The notes under the pieces are model-generated. The model ran no database searches. It was given only the letters and a program-made list of their open reading frames with translations, and had not been told where the DNA came from. Shown here in pieces: positions 8,187 through 17,135 of a stretch of 64,000 bases of DNA (position 1 is the stretch's first letter; every line of letters begins with the position of its first letter). Origin of the DNA: Methylobacter sp. (GTDB lineage Bacteria; Pseudomonadota; Gammaproteobacteria; Methylococcales; Methylomonadaceae); NCBI GenBank assembly GCA_026399025.1, contig JAPLRU010000073.1, positions 1 through 64,000 on the forward strand, read 5' to 3'. A program made the translations under genes and the position numbers.

Positions 8187-9719
8187 CTAATCATCCGACC
8201 TCGCCGTTTTAAAACCGGCGGACGCGCCCAACAAACCGACCATAAAGAAAGCCGTGCCGACCAAAGTAAAACGCAGATTCGTTTCCTGGATGGTCATGTC
8301 GCCGGTCGCATAAAGCATGATGATGACGGCGACCAAACCCCAGCCGATAAAACGCAACACCGCGGCGATAATCAGTTTAGCCAGCGTTTCCGATGCGCTG
8401 ACCGGCGTGTCCATTCGGTAAGCGACAAAACCGCACATCAGCGCCGGTAAAATACCCCAGCGCATATGGTGGATGAAACTTTCCAGGAAATTGAAATTAT
8501 CTTTGTAGTAAGTTAACTCAAGAATAAGCGCCGATGCGGTGGTGCTGACAATGAAGCCCATGATCATCATCGCCATATAGAACCCATAATAATGATCGGA
8601 TTGCTCTCGATGATGCCTGAACACAAGCGTTCGGCAGATAAAGACCAGCGCTATCGGCAGGACGTAGATCAGGATGGCATAGCCGACCCAGCGCAGTGTA
8701 GCGTAATCGAAATGCGCCAGCGGTTGCTCGGGAAACAGGAAAGCATTGTGCAGCCAGACCGAAATCTCTCGGCCCAACATGATCCCGATAGCGGTGGCTG
8801 CGGTGAACAGCAGGATATATTTATAAGTGTGTTTGAGACGGGCCTCGTGGACGTTGCCGCCGAGCTGCTTCACGGTTGTCCATATCTCGCTCTCGCTGGC
8901 GCTGCCGAACACGACCAGCGAGGCGAGCAAGCGGCAGAGTAAGCCGGTCAGATGGTCCAGATCCTTTAGCAATTTAACGGTCTTGGTATAGTGCGGTTCC
9001 GCTTCTTTCCAGACCACCACTTTTTCCGACATCGCATTATAGGAAATGCAGATTTCCCCCCATTTCAGCGACGGCTCATTGAAAAAACGACGATAGGATT
9101 GCTGGTTGGCGTAGTTTTGTATGCGGTCGAACAGCAAGCAGTTATGAGCCCATTTATACTCGACCGTGGCGCTGGATTTTTCGAAATCGCCGGGGTCGAT
9201 GCTCGGCACCAGCAGGCGATTGTTGATTTGTGCTTTTAAGGTATCGTCGACTGCCGACAATCTTGAGCTGATTAAAGCGTTATAGACTTCGACCGCCTTG
9301 GTCGGAATTGCGAAAGCGTCATGGATGCTGTCTCTTAATATCAGTAAGGGATTAAATTTGTTTTCCCAAGCGATAAAAAACAAAAACAGCCCGGCGCCCA
9401 TCAAGGGTATCAGCGTGTTTCGGTCCAGGCCATTCAGGAGATTGACTAATTCCCCGGAACGGAAGCTTTTTACAATCAGCGTCAGCAGCGGTTCCAAAGG
9501 CAGCCATTGCCAGGTCAGCAGCCAATAAAGCACGGCCATCAAGGTGCAGTACGAGGCGATTCCTATCGAGTAGGTGCTTCTGCGGCTAAAGTATTGAGGC
9601 AGCGTCGGTTCAGCGCCCAGCTGAATGCGGCGTTTTTGGAAGGATCGATAGGCGAGAAAGAATGCGGCGCCGGTTCCAAGAAATTGCACCGCAAAGTTAA
9701 TCAAGAGTTCGACAGTCAT
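8187..9719 (-). CDS. multi-pass membrane protein of unknown function
   Basis: 510 residues. Membrane segments are visible near residues 5-22, 52-72, 103-118, 322-342, 365-387, 405-430, 436-450, 465-485 and 490-507. Residues about 120-320 form one large soluble loop with many Trp and charged residues and no motif I recognise. The N-terminal segment is uncleaved. It is a single gene: mntA lies 143 bases downstream and ccmI is about 520 bases upstream. I do not recognise the family. Confidence 0.75.
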   Translation of the reverse strand: MTVELLINFAVQFLGTGAAFFLAYRSFQKRRIQLGAEPTLPQYFSRRSTYSIGIASYCTLMAVLYWLLTWQWLPLEPLLTLIVKSFRSGELVNLLNGLDRNTLIPLMGAGLFLFFIAWENKFNPLLILRDSIHDAFAIPTKAVEVYNALISSRLSAVDDTLKAQINNRLLVPSIDPGDFEKSSATVEYKWAHNCLLFDRIQNYANQQSYRRFFNEPSLKWGEICISYNAMSEKVVVWKEAEPHYTKTVKLLKDLDHLTGLLCRLLASLVVFGSASESEIWTTVKQLGGNVHEARLKHTYKYILLFTAATAIGIMLGREISVWLHNAFLFPEQPLAHFDYATLRWVGYAILIYVLPIALVFICRTLVFRHHREQSDHYYGFYMAMMIMGFIVSTTASALILELTYYKDNFNFLESFIHHMRWGILPALMCGFVAYRMDTPVSASETLAKLIIAAVLRFIGWGLVAVIIMLYATGDMTIQETNLRFTLVGTAFFMVGLLGASAGFKTARSDD

Positions 9720-10241
9720 GGTGCGGTTGCTCCTAGGTATTTTTTCACAAGATTTCGAATTTAAAGGAAAGGTTCAAGTCCCGCCTGATTATAAACGCGC
9801 TTGGGCTATGGCCGGTAATAACTTGCCGAAACGTGGGTCTACATCCGAGTCCGGAGCACTCGCAATGAATAAAAAACACCATTAATTCAGCAAAAATAGA
9901 ACGCGGACGACAGCGATGAACGCGGATAAGATATGAAAGTTATTTTTCTGTCCAGGAAGCGATGCCGGCGATTGAAGCCGGACTTGAACGAAGCCCAATC
10001 TGACTCAAACGGGCTATCATGATTCGGCCCGTCCGATGGGTAAACTAATTCCAGGAAATTGCCTAAGGAACGCGCATGAAATAACGTCGGCAACTGGCTC
10101 CCTATCCTGCTGGAGCATAACTACCCACACAACTTTTTTGTGTTATAAATGCAAAGAGTTACAGAGCGATCTAACGCCCTCTCCTGCTGGAGAGGGTTGG
10201 GGTGAGGAGAATCAAATGCTCAAGTTATTTCATGTTCATTG
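9720..10241. other. intergenic region with a dispersed GGAGAGGG hairpin repeat
   Basis: About 520 bases separating ccmI from the membrane protein, with no supported gene. At 10177-10196 the palindrome CCCTCTCCTGCTGGAGAGGG is followed by TTGGGGTGAGGAG. Related copies lie at 47,430 and 47,500, so it belongs to a repeat family of this genome. It sits just beyond the ccmI stop and could end the long cytochrome/ccm transcript, although it lacks a T-run. Confidence 0.55.
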
Positions 10242-11459
10242 CTAAGGCACGATTTCGCCAATCACCAACTTCACCACGCCGTTATCCACAGTCGTTGATA
10301 ACGGCATTTTGCCAATCGGTTCACCGGATTGCGCAATGGCGTTGCCGGTATGGCTGACTCTCGCGCTGACCTGCACATTCGCCACTGACGAAAGTGTCAT
10401 CGTGGGCATCATCGCCATGCTGTCATCGAGCGTCACCTCTAACGGCAAATCCTTTACCTGTTTTTTCACCACGGCTAACGGCATTTTTCCGCCTTGAGCC
10501 GGTTGCGCGTAAATGAAAACGAAGTCTTCGGGATTTGCCGCCGCTTTGAATTTATCGTCTAACGAAACCATTAAATGAATGCCTTTATTATTCTTAACCG
10601 CTTTATTTTCAGCGACAGGCGCAGGTTGCCCTAACGCTTCACGCGCTTGATCAATCAATTTTTGCACTTCCAGATAATCGGCATCTTGCGGCTGATAATG
10701 CGTTTGCAGTTTTTGCCAATAAGCAATCGCTTCGTTGAATTTACTGTCTTCCGCATTCGCCAAACCGTATAACCACAATGCCATGCCATTATCCGGGTCG
10801 AGTGCCAAGGCTTTGGCAACCAATTCGGCCGGTTCGCCGAGCAATGTGCCGCCTTTTTCCATTGCAAGCACATCCGCCAGTTGCAATAAAATTTCGGGTT
10901 GTTCGCCCGTTAAAGCACGCGCTTTTCGCAAGGCTTCCACGGCTTCCGGATAACGTTTCAACACTTTATAAGACCGCGCCAACATAATCCAACCTTCGGA
11001 ATCACTGGGATTTTGCGCCATTTTTTGAGCGAGTTTTGCAACCATGCCGTTAATGTCAGCCGCCGTTTTGGTGGGCATTGCGCCTTTAATCGCGGTATCG
11101 TCAAAGGCACGAAAATCGCCTTTGACACTGTATACCGCCAACGCCAGCAACGGCACAAAAACACCTAATGGAATCGCCAGCCAGCGTCCTTTTTTATCGT
11201 CGATAACCCGCGTTTCGGATTGTTTTAAATCGCGTTGCAAATTGACTAATAACTCGTTTTTTAACAGCTCATATTGCGTTTGTGTAATCAGGTCATTTTC
11301 TAAATCCGTTTTAAGGGCTTGCAATTTTTTTTGCGCCAATTCAATGTTGATTTGTGAATCGTCATTCGACACGATTTCAGGTTTCAACCACAGCGGAATT
11401 AACAAAAAACACAACGCAAGCGCAATCAACAATGCGACAAAAATCCCAAATTGAATCAT
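10242..11459 (-). CDS. ccmI: cytochrome c maturation protein CcmI
   Basis: 405 residues. Two N-terminal membrane helices (residues 3-25 and about 97-114) flank a short cytoplasmic loop. A periplasmic TPR region follows (MLARSYKVLKRYPEAVEALRKARAL, residues about 160-270), then a C-terminal beta-rich domain from about 290. CcmI binds the C-terminus of apocytochromes and hands them to the CcmFH haem ligase. It is the last gene of the ccm series and overlaps ccmH by 4 bases. Full length, in one piece. Confidence 0.93.
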   Translation of the reverse strand: MIQFGIFVALLIALALCFLLIPLWLKPEIVSNDDSQINIELAQKKLQALKTDLENDLITQTQYELLKNELLVNLQRDLKQSETRVIDDKKGRWLAIPLGVFVPLLALAVYSVKGDFRAFDDTAIKGAMPTKTAADINGMVAKLAQKMAQNPSDSEGWIMLARSYKVLKRYPEAVEALRKARALTGEQPEILLQLADVLAMEKGGTLLGEPAELVAKALALDPDNGMALWLYGLANAEDSKFNEAIAYWQKLQTHYQPQDADYLEVQKLIDQAREALGQPAPVAENKAVKNNKGIHLMVSLDDKFKAAANPEDFVFIYAQPAQGGKMPLAVVKKQVKDLPLEVTLDDSMAMMPTMTLSSVANVQVSARVSHTGNAIAQSGEPIGKMPLSTTVDNGVVKLVIGEIVP

Positions 11460-11917
11460 TTTTTATTACCCATTTTTGTCTGTAAAAGTTTATTAAGATC
11501 AGCGAGTTCCGTGTCGGATAATTTTTCTTCGGTACTATTTTCGCGGCGTTTGAGCAACGACCAAAAACCGATGCCGCCGATTAACAAGGTCAATACCGGT
11601 GCGAGCCATAAAATCAATGTTCGTGTATTAAACGGCGGACGATACAACACAAAATCACCGTAACGCTCGGTCATGTAAGCAATAATTTGCTCGTTAGTTT
11701 CACCCGAATTGAGCTTTTCATAAACTTTGCGCCGTAAATCCTGTGCCAGTTCAGCGTGTGAATCGGCGATATTCTGATTTTGACACACCAGACAACGCAA
11801 TTCTTCGGTCAATGATTGATAGCGCAATTCGACTTCGGGATTGGCAAATTGATAAACTTCAATTTCAGCGTGAACGCTTTGGCTTAAAAGGAATAAACAC
11901 AAGACTAATTTTTTCAT
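11456..11917 (-). CDS. ccmH: cytochrome c maturation protein CcmH
   Basis: 153 residues: signal peptide to about residue 17, the family motif RCLVCQN (41-47) whose two Cys reduce the CXXCH disulfide of apocytochromes, and one C-terminal membrane helix (about 103-122). It is the short form of CcmH, with CcmI as a separate gene. It overlaps ccmG upstream and ccmI downstream by 4 bases each. Confidence 0.95.
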   Translation of the reverse strand: MKKLVLCLFLLSQSVHAEIEVYQFANPEVELRYQSLTEELRCLVCQNQNIADSHAELAQDLRRKVYEKLNSGETNEQIIAYMTERYGDFVLYRPPFNTRTLILWLAPVLTLLIGGIGFWSLLKRRENSTEEKLSDTELADLNKLLQTKMGNKK

Positions 11918-12456
11918 TCGTTCACCTCCGCGTTCAATTTTTCAAGCAGCGGCATAATCACCGTTTGCAAAATCGCCAAATCGACAGGTCCCGTTTGCTT
12001 ATAGCGAATCATGCCTTTTTTATCGATAACAAACGTTTCCGGAACGCCATAAACGCCCCAATCCAGCCCCGCCGTGCCTTGGTTATCTGAAATGCTGAGC
12101 AAATACGGATTGCCTAATTTTGCCAACCATTGCATTCCCGCCGCAGGCTCATCTTTATAGTTCAAGCCAATCAAATTCACCGACGAATTCGCCCGTGCAA
12201 ATTCGGTGAAAAAAACGTGTTCTTGACGGCACGACGCGCACCACGAAGCCCATACATTCAATAACCAGACTTTGCCTTTCATATCCGCGGGTGAAAAGGT
12301 TTTTTGCGGCTCGTGCAATTGCGGCAAGGTAAAGGCCGGCGCGGCTTTGCCAATTAACGGTGACGGAACTTCGTGCGGATCGAGGTTTAAACCGATTGCT
12401 AAAAATACCACCATTATCAAAAATGCGCCGAGAGGTAATAAAAAACGTAATTTCAT
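11914..12456 (-). CDS. ccmG: thiol:disulfide interchange protein CcmG/DsbE
   Basis: Starting at the Met preceded by GGAG gives 180 residues (MKLRFLLPLG...). The N-terminal anchor helix is followed by a thioredoxin fold with the redox motif WASWCASC and a cis-Pro at GVPETFVIDKKG. CcmG keeps apocytochrome thiols reduced in the periplasm. A longer frame reaches 12537 but would run into the Uma2-type gene; the GGAGAATAAAATG context settles the start. Its Uma2 neighbour ends one base upstream. Confidence 0.92.
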   Translation of the reverse strand: MKLRFLLPLGAFLIMVVFLAIGLNLDPHEVPSPLIGKAAPAFTLPQLHEPQKTFSPADMKGKVWLLNVWASWCASCRQEHVFFTEFARANSSVNLIGLNYKDEPAAGMQWLAKLGNPYLLSISDNQGTAGLDWGVYGVPETFVIDKKGMIRYKQTGPVDLAILQTVIMPLLEKLNAEVNE

Positions 12457-12457
12457 T

Positions 12458-13063
12458 TTATTCTCCAAGGCATTCGTGACGTTTTTTAAAAAATTCACGC
12501 AATTCTTCGTTGTCAACGCGCTGATAAATTTCAACAACGGGCAACGTTAAATCAATCGATGTAAAAGTGATTTCATCGTCAAGATAATAAAAATCCGATT
12601 GCCACGCATTGAGTCTGCGAGAAACCTCAATTCGCACAAAATCTTGCTCAATCAAAACATACTCTTCCAAACTTGGCAGGGCTTGATAAATATCGCGTTT
12701 TAAGGTGCGGTCATATTTATGCGTTGTTCCCGACAATACTTCCACAATCAAACACGGGGATTCTGTAAAATATGAATTGCCGTCTTCATTGTGGCAACTT
12801 ACCAGCACGTCGGGATAAAAATATTTTTTGCCGTTATCCGCCCGCACTTTTATGTCGGAACTGAACGCTTCACACGGTGTGCCTTTTAGATGTTGGCGAA
12901 ATTCGGCAAAAACATTGCCTGTTAAGCGCTGATGATTAATGCTGCCACCCGACATCGCAAAAACTTTACCATTGAAGTATTCATGTTTAATGTCACTGAC
13001 TTTTTCATTTTCAAGATATTCTTGTTCACTGATGTAGTCGGCTTTAAAACTAGACTGATTCAT
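12458..13063 (-). CDS. Uma2-family endonuclease-like protein
   Basis: 201 residues with the Uma2 (DUF820) pattern: ISEQEYLENEK, HEYFNGKVFAMSGGS, then the PD-(D/E)XK-like core YPDVLVSC and CLIVEVLS, and LKRDIYQALPSLEEYVLIEQD. The family is common in cyanobacteria and gammaproteobacteria and of unknown role. It lies inside the ccm operon between ccmF (14-base overlap) and ccmG, where ccm operons normally have nothing, so it is an insertion that kept the operon readable. Confidence 0.85.
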   Translation of the reverse strand: MNQSSFKADYISEQEYLENEKVSDIKHEYFNGKVFAMSGGSINHQRLTGNVFAEFRQHLKGTPCEAFSSDIKVRADNGKKYFYPDVLVSCHNEDGNSYFTESPCLIVEVLSGTTHKYDRTLKRDIYQALPSLEEYVLIEQDFVRIEVSRRLNAWQSDFYYLDDEITFTSIDLTLPVVEIYQRVDNEELREFFKKRHECLGE

Positions 13064-15002
13064 TTTTCACTCCTTCACGACGATAGCGTTTGTCCATTAC
13101 GGCTAATAAACCGCCGAACGCCATAAATAAACCGCCGATCCAAATCCAGCGCACAAAAGGTTTGTAATAAATCCGCAATGCCCATGCGCCATCGTCGTCC
13201 AGCGGTTCGCCGAGTGCGACAAATAAATCGCGGGTAATACTCGCATCGATTCCCGCCTCCGTCATTGGCATTCCGGAAGCGTTGTAAATCCGTTTTTGCG
13301 GATATAATTCGGCGACCAATTGCCGGTTTTCAGTCACGGTAAAATGCCCTTGATTCGCGGTGTAATTTGCGCCTTCAGTGGGTTTGACGCCGTGAAACAG
13401 AAAATCGTAACCGGCTAAATGCAATGATTGGTTGGGCGCAAGGCGAATGTTTTTTTCTTCCGAATAGGTTGAAACCAAGGTCACGCCAACAATAAAAACA
13501 GCTATTCCTAAATGCGCGGTGGTCATTGCCCAAATGCTTAAAGGTTGTTGTTTCAAGGCTTGCCATTTGTCGGTTTTGTTCCGCAACCGGTCATATACGC
13601 CAAAACCCGCGCCAATCGCAGTCCATGACGCTAATGTCAAACCGATGAACGCCGCCCAGGTAAAATGATGCGGTAAAAATGCCAACGCCAAACCAATGGC
13701 CAGACTGCTTCCGAGCGGAACCATCAGCAATTGCCACAAACGTTTAACATTATCTTGCCGCCATTTCGATACCACGCCAATGCCGGCAAAAACCGCAAGC
13801 GGCGCAGTCAATGGAATAAACACGCCGTTAAAATACGGAGGCCCGACGGAAATTTTGCCTAAACCTAATGCGTCAATCACCAATGGATAAAGCGTACCGA
13901 GTAGAATGGTGGCGGTCGTGGCGACCAACAAGATATTGTTTACCAACAAAAACGCATCGCGCGACACCGGTTCAAAATGGCCTTGGCTTTGAATTTTTGG
14001 GGCTTGAATCGCAAACAACAGCAACGAACCGCCGACGACAATGGCCAAAAACACCAAAATGAAAATGCCGCGTGTCGGGTCGCTGGCGAATGCATGAACG
14101 GAGGTTAAAACGCCCGAGCGTACTAAAAATGTGCCGAGCAAACTTAACGAAAATGCAAATACCGACAATAAAATTGTCCAACTTTTGAACATGCCGCGTT
14201 TTTCGGTTGCGGCCAACGAATGAATTAACGCGGTGCCGACTAACCACGGCATGAACGACGCATTTTCGACAGGATCCCAGAACCACCAGCCGCCCCAACC
14301 CAATTCGTAATAGGCCCACCAGCTGCCCAATACAATTCCCATCGTTAAAAACAGCCATGCCGTGGTGGTCCAAGGGCGTGTCCAACGCACCCACGCGGCA
14401 TCGATTTTGCCATTCATTAATGCCGCGATTGCAAAGGCGAATGCCACCGAAAAACCGACATAGCCCATATAAAGCATTGGCGGATGAATCGCCATGCCGG
14501 GGTCTTGTAACAGCGGATTTAAATCACGCCCTTCGAGCGGCACGGGAAATAAACGCTCAAACGGATTCGAGGTGAAAATGACAAACAACAAAAAGCCCAA
14601 TGCGACCGCGCCCATAATACCTAAAACCCGCGCCACAAGTCCGGTCGGTAACGATTTACTGAACACTGCCACGGCCGCTGTCCACAGCGACAGAATTAAC
14701 GCCCAAAGTAACAACGAACCTTCGTGCGAGCCCCAAACACCCGCGATTAAATACATAAACGGCAAATGCGTATTTGAGTTTGACGCGACGTATAAAACCG
14801 AAAAATCGTGTTGAATAAACGCCGTCGTTAATATCCCGTAGGACACGCTCATAAAAAACAATTGCCCGAACGCCACAGGCCGCGCCAGTGTAATCCAGCT
14901 AGCCACGCCTTTTTGCACGCCCCACACCGGCACAACCGCTAACACCAACGATAAACACGCCGCCAAAATCAACGCCATTTGTCCTAATTCGGGCAACATC
15001 AT
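13050..15002 (-). CDS. ccmF: haem lyase subunit CcmF
   Basis: 650 residues, about 15 membrane helices. The periplasmic tryptophan-rich WWD signature WGGWWFWDPVENASFMPWL is near residue 236, with conserved His on flanking loops. CcmF takes haem from CcmE and attaches it to the CXXCH motifs of apocytochromes together with CcmH. It overlaps ccmE upstream by 4 bases. Length matches the family. Confidence 0.96.
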   Translation of the reverse strand: MMLPELGQMALILAACLSLVLAVVPVWGVQKGVASWITLARPVAFGQLFFMSVSYGILTTAFIQHDFSVLYVASNSNTHLPFMYLIAGVWGSHEGSLLLWALILSLWTAAVAVFSKSLPTGLVARVLGIMGAVALGFLLFVIFTSNPFERLFPVPLEGRDLNPLLQDPGMAIHPPMLYMGYVGFSVAFAFAIAALMNGKIDAAWVRWTRPWTTTAWLFLTMGIVLGSWWAYYELGWGGWWFWDPVENASFMPWLVGTALIHSLAATEKRGMFKSWTILLSVFAFSLSLLGTFLVRSGVLTSVHAFASDPTRGIFILVFLAIVVGGSLLLFAIQAPKIQSQGHFEPVSRDAFLLVNNILLVATTATILLGTLYPLVIDALGLGKISVGPPYFNGVFIPLTAPLAVFAGIGVVSKWRQDNVKRLWQLLMVPLGSSLAIGLALAFLPHHFTWAAFIGLTLASWTAIGAGFGVYDRLRNKTDKWQALKQQPLSIWAMTTAHLGIAVFIVGVTLVSTYSEEKNIRLAPNQSLHLAGYDFLFHGVKPTEGANYTANQGHFTVTENRQLVAELYPQKRIYNASGMPMTEAGIDASITRDLFVALGEPLDDDGAWALRIYYKPFVRWIWIGGLFMAFGGLLAVMDKRYRREGVKNESV

Positions 15003-15442
15003 TTTTTAGTCTCCATTGTTGGCGCCGTTTTCATGCTTCCCGCCACTTCGGGCGGCATATAGTTTTCATCGTGTTTTGCTAAAACTTCTTGCGCGATAAA
15101 CACGCCGTTTGCGTTTAACTTCCCATTTGCGACAATGCCTTGTCCTTCGCGGAATAAATCGGGCAAAATGCCTGTGTATTCAACAGTGACTTGTTTCGCC
15201 ATGTCGGTCAAAACAAAGCGGACCGTTAAGCCGGGAGGCTGGCGCACAACGCTACCTTTCACCACCATGCCGCCTAAACGGAATAAATGGTCTTTCGGGG
15301 CTTTGCCTTCGACAACATCTGTCGCCGAAAAGAAATACATCAAATTGTCGTTAAACGCCCGAAGCCCAAAAAATACCGCCACTGAAACTCCGGCAACCAT
15401 CAATAAAATCAAGGTCAAACGTTTTTGTTTTATCGGTCTCAT
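14999..15442 (-). CDS. ccmE: haem chaperone CcmE
   Basis: 147 residues. One N-terminal membrane anchor (about 10-30) is followed by an OB-fold beta barrel. The haem-binding motif is LAKHDENYMPPE, with covalent His124 and Tyr128. CcmE carries haem from CcmABCD to CcmF. It overlaps ccmD by 4 bases and ccmF by 4 bases. Confidence 0.96.
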   Translation of the reverse strand: MRPIKQKRLTLILLMVAGVSVAVFFGLRAFNDNLMYFFSATDVVEGKAPKDHLFRLGGMVVKGSVVRQPPGLTVRFVLTDMAKQVTVEYTGILPDLFREGQGIVANGKLNANGVFIAQEVLAKHDENYMPPEVAGSMKTAPTMETKK

Positions 15443-15600
15443 CCGTTTTTCTCCCGCTTACGCTTTAATAATAAACCGCGCAAAATCCGCTTGTTTGCCA
15501 ATAGCGGTTTAATTACACCGATAAACATCAACACGAACGTCAAGCCGTAAGAAGTCCATACATAAAAGGCGTAACCGCCCATTGCGAAAAACTCGCTCAT
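15439..15600 (-). CDS. ccmD: haem exporter subunit CcmD
   Basis: 53 residues. The sequence starts MSEFFAMGGYAFYVWTSYG, with one membrane helix at about 12-32, then a basic tail (LLLKRKREK), the classic CcmD pattern. CcmD helps release haem-loaded CcmE from the CcmABC complex. The start is preceded by GGAG at about 9 bases, and the stop overlaps the ccmE start by 4 bases. Confidence 0.92.
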   Translation of the reverse strand: MSEFFAMGGYAFYVWTSYGLTFVLMFIGVIKPLLANKRILRGLLLKRKREKNG

Positions 15601-15659
15601 TTATTTTTCTCTCCTGTGATTTTTAAAACAAAACCGTCCATTTTTTGAACAACAGGCGG

Positions 15660-16070
15660 TTAATGGTTTATCGATTTATGCAATTTAATGGGTAAATGCC
15701 GGGCGTAAAAATCGAAATCTTTGTCAGTGGTAAATATCTCCGCATTCAAACGAACTGCCACCGCACAAATTAATAAATCAATGTGCGAACCTTGAATACC
15801 TTTTTGACGACAAAGGTTTGAAAAACGGGCGGCTTCAATATAATCCGCATCAATCACAACTTCATTTTCAAAATAACCCAAATGCTCTTTTAGCACTTCA
15901 AACTTATTTATATCACTGTAACCAGATAGTAGTTCTTGCTTAATCACGCCAATAATTAAAACGCGCTGTGCTGAAATTAAATCATTTAATTGCTCAACAT
16001 AAGCTAAAAAATCTTGATGTTTCGAACGCAAGGCATACGACCAAATACAAGTATCGACTAACACTTTCAA
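15660..16070 (-). CDS. vapC: VapC-type PIN toxin
   Basis: 136 residues, the standard VapC length. PIN acids: Asp6 in LVDTCIWSYALR, Glu in VIKQELLSGY, then SHIDLLICAVAVR and FTTDKDFDFYAR. VapC enzymes cut specific RNAs, usually tRNAs. It overlaps the VapB gene upstream by 4 bases. The pair interrupts the ccm operon between ccmC and ccmD. Confidence 0.9.
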   Translation of the reverse strand: MKVLVDTCIWSYALRSKHQDFLAYVEQLNDLISAQRVLIIGVIKQELLSGYSDINKFEVLKEHLGYFENEVVIDADYIEAARFSNLCRQKGIQGSHIDLLICAVAVRLNAEIFTTDKDFDFYARHLPIKLHKSINH

Positions 16071-16264
16071 GATTTACGTCCCAATTTGTAATCATAATCC
16101 GCATCGGGGTCTAGCGTTCCAAACAACGCTGTTATTTTTTGTTGTTTATGGCGATTGATAAATTCTCGTAACGCTGCGACAACAATATCTTCTTTTGTTT
16201 CAAAATGCCCAATCGCTAGAGCTTCATTGATTAACCCATCTTCAACAGCAATCATAATTGACAT
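16067..16264 (-). CDS. vapB: VapB-type antitoxin
   Basis: 65 residues. Short DNA-binding antitoxin pattern with EALAIGHFETKEDIVVAALREFI, as in the VapB/DUF2191 group, then an acidic and basic tail that would wrap the toxin. Ribosome site AGGAG lies about 9 bases before the ATG. It is translated just ahead of vapC with a 4-base overlap and probably represses its own promoter. Confidence 0.85.
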   Translation of the reverse strand: MSIMIAVEDGLINEALAIGHFETKEDIVVAALREFINRHKQQKITALFGTLDPDADYDYKLGRKS

Positions 16265-16389
16265 AAAAACTCCTAAAATCTAAATCGTACAAGAAAAACA
16301 AAACCGCCCGCTTTTTAAACGTTCAATGTAATAAAACAAGGGAATACACTCAATTTAAAAACGCTTGATGTATATTTTAGACGTAACAT

Positions 16390-17133
16390 TCAATTCACTT
16401 TCTCCAACAATTCATCTATCCATTTTCCATTCGACTCACGTTCCAATAATTCGTTTCGACTACGCAACAATAGAACAATGAAATAATAAATTTTAAATAC
16501 ACCGGCCATGACCAATAATGGAATCAACATATCGATATGAATTGAAGGTTTGTCTAATTTCGTCACCGTCGCGCCCTGATGCAAGGTGTTCCACCATTCG
16601 ACCGAATAATGAATGATCGGAATGTTCACCACACCGACTAACGCTAAAATGGCTACGGCGCGTGACGCGGTGCGTTTGTCTTCGATGCCGTTATAAAGCC
16701 CGATTACGCCTAAATATAAAAACAATAAAACCAATTCCGAGGTTAGCCGTGCGTCCCAAACCCACCACGCGCCCCACATGGGTTTGCCCCAAAGCGAACC
16801 GGTGACTAAGGCTAAAAAGGTGAAACTTGCGCCGACTGACGCGCTGCCGATACTGACAATTTCAGCCAGCTTAATGCGCCACACCAAACCAATGCCGCCG
16901 CTGACCGCCATGACAACATAAATAAACATCGACATCCAGGCGGCCGGAACGTGAACGTAAATAATACGAAAACTGTCGCCTTGTTGATAATCCGCCGGCG
17001 CGATTACCAAACCGCCGTATAAACCGTAAGCCAATAATACAAAAAACAATGCGCTCAGCCACGGCAGCAGCTTGCCGCTAATCGCGTAAAAATAGGGCGG
17101 CGAGGAAAATTTATAAATAAATCGCATGAACAT
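16390..17133 (-). CDS. ccmC: haem exporter subunit CcmC
   Basis: 247-248 residues from MFMRFIYKF (or Met two codons later). Six membrane helices. The WWD signature WGAWWVWDARLTSELVLLFLY lies in a periplasmic loop, with His residues on either side (VHVPAAW and IIHYSVEWWNTLHQG). CcmC loads haem onto CcmE. A longer frame starts at 17211, but its extra 26 residues overlap the end of ccmB and look untranslated. The C-terminus reaches further than usual with a charged tail (ELLERESNGKWIDELLEKVN). Confidence 0.93.
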   Translation of the reverse strand: MFMRFIYKFSSPPYFYAISGKLLPWLSALFFVLLAYGLYGGLVIAPADYQQGDSFRIIYVHVPAAWMSMFIYVVMAVSGGIGLVWRIKLAEIVSIGSASVGASFTFLALVTGSLWGKPMWGAWWVWDARLTSELVLLFLYLGVIGLYNGIEDKRTASRAVAILALVGVVNIPIIHYSVEWWNTLHQGATVTKLDKPSIHIDMLIPLLVMAGVFKIYYFIVLLLRSRNELLERESNGKWIDELLEKVN

Positions 17134-17135
17134 AA

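Larger units (their letters stand above)
15626..16320. repeat. direct repeats flanking the vapBC insertion
   Basis: The 25-base stretches 15626-15650 and 16296-16320 both read AAACAAAACCG, then a variable CC, then TTTTT and AAC, with 4 mismatches. They bracket the vapBC pair. The inner copy lies in the leader of ccmD. They look like a duplication made when the toxin-antitoxin pair entered the operon. Confidence 0.55.

Noticed and set aside
9887-10093. 68-residue minus-strand frame between ccmI and the membrane protein gene
   Set aside because: No ribosome site, atypical composition, no domain and no conserved neighbour relation.
12457-12537. Longer N-terminus of CcmG beginning at 12537
   Set aside because: It would re-read the end of the Uma2-type gene; the ATG at 12456 has a good GGAG site and leads straight into the anchor helix.
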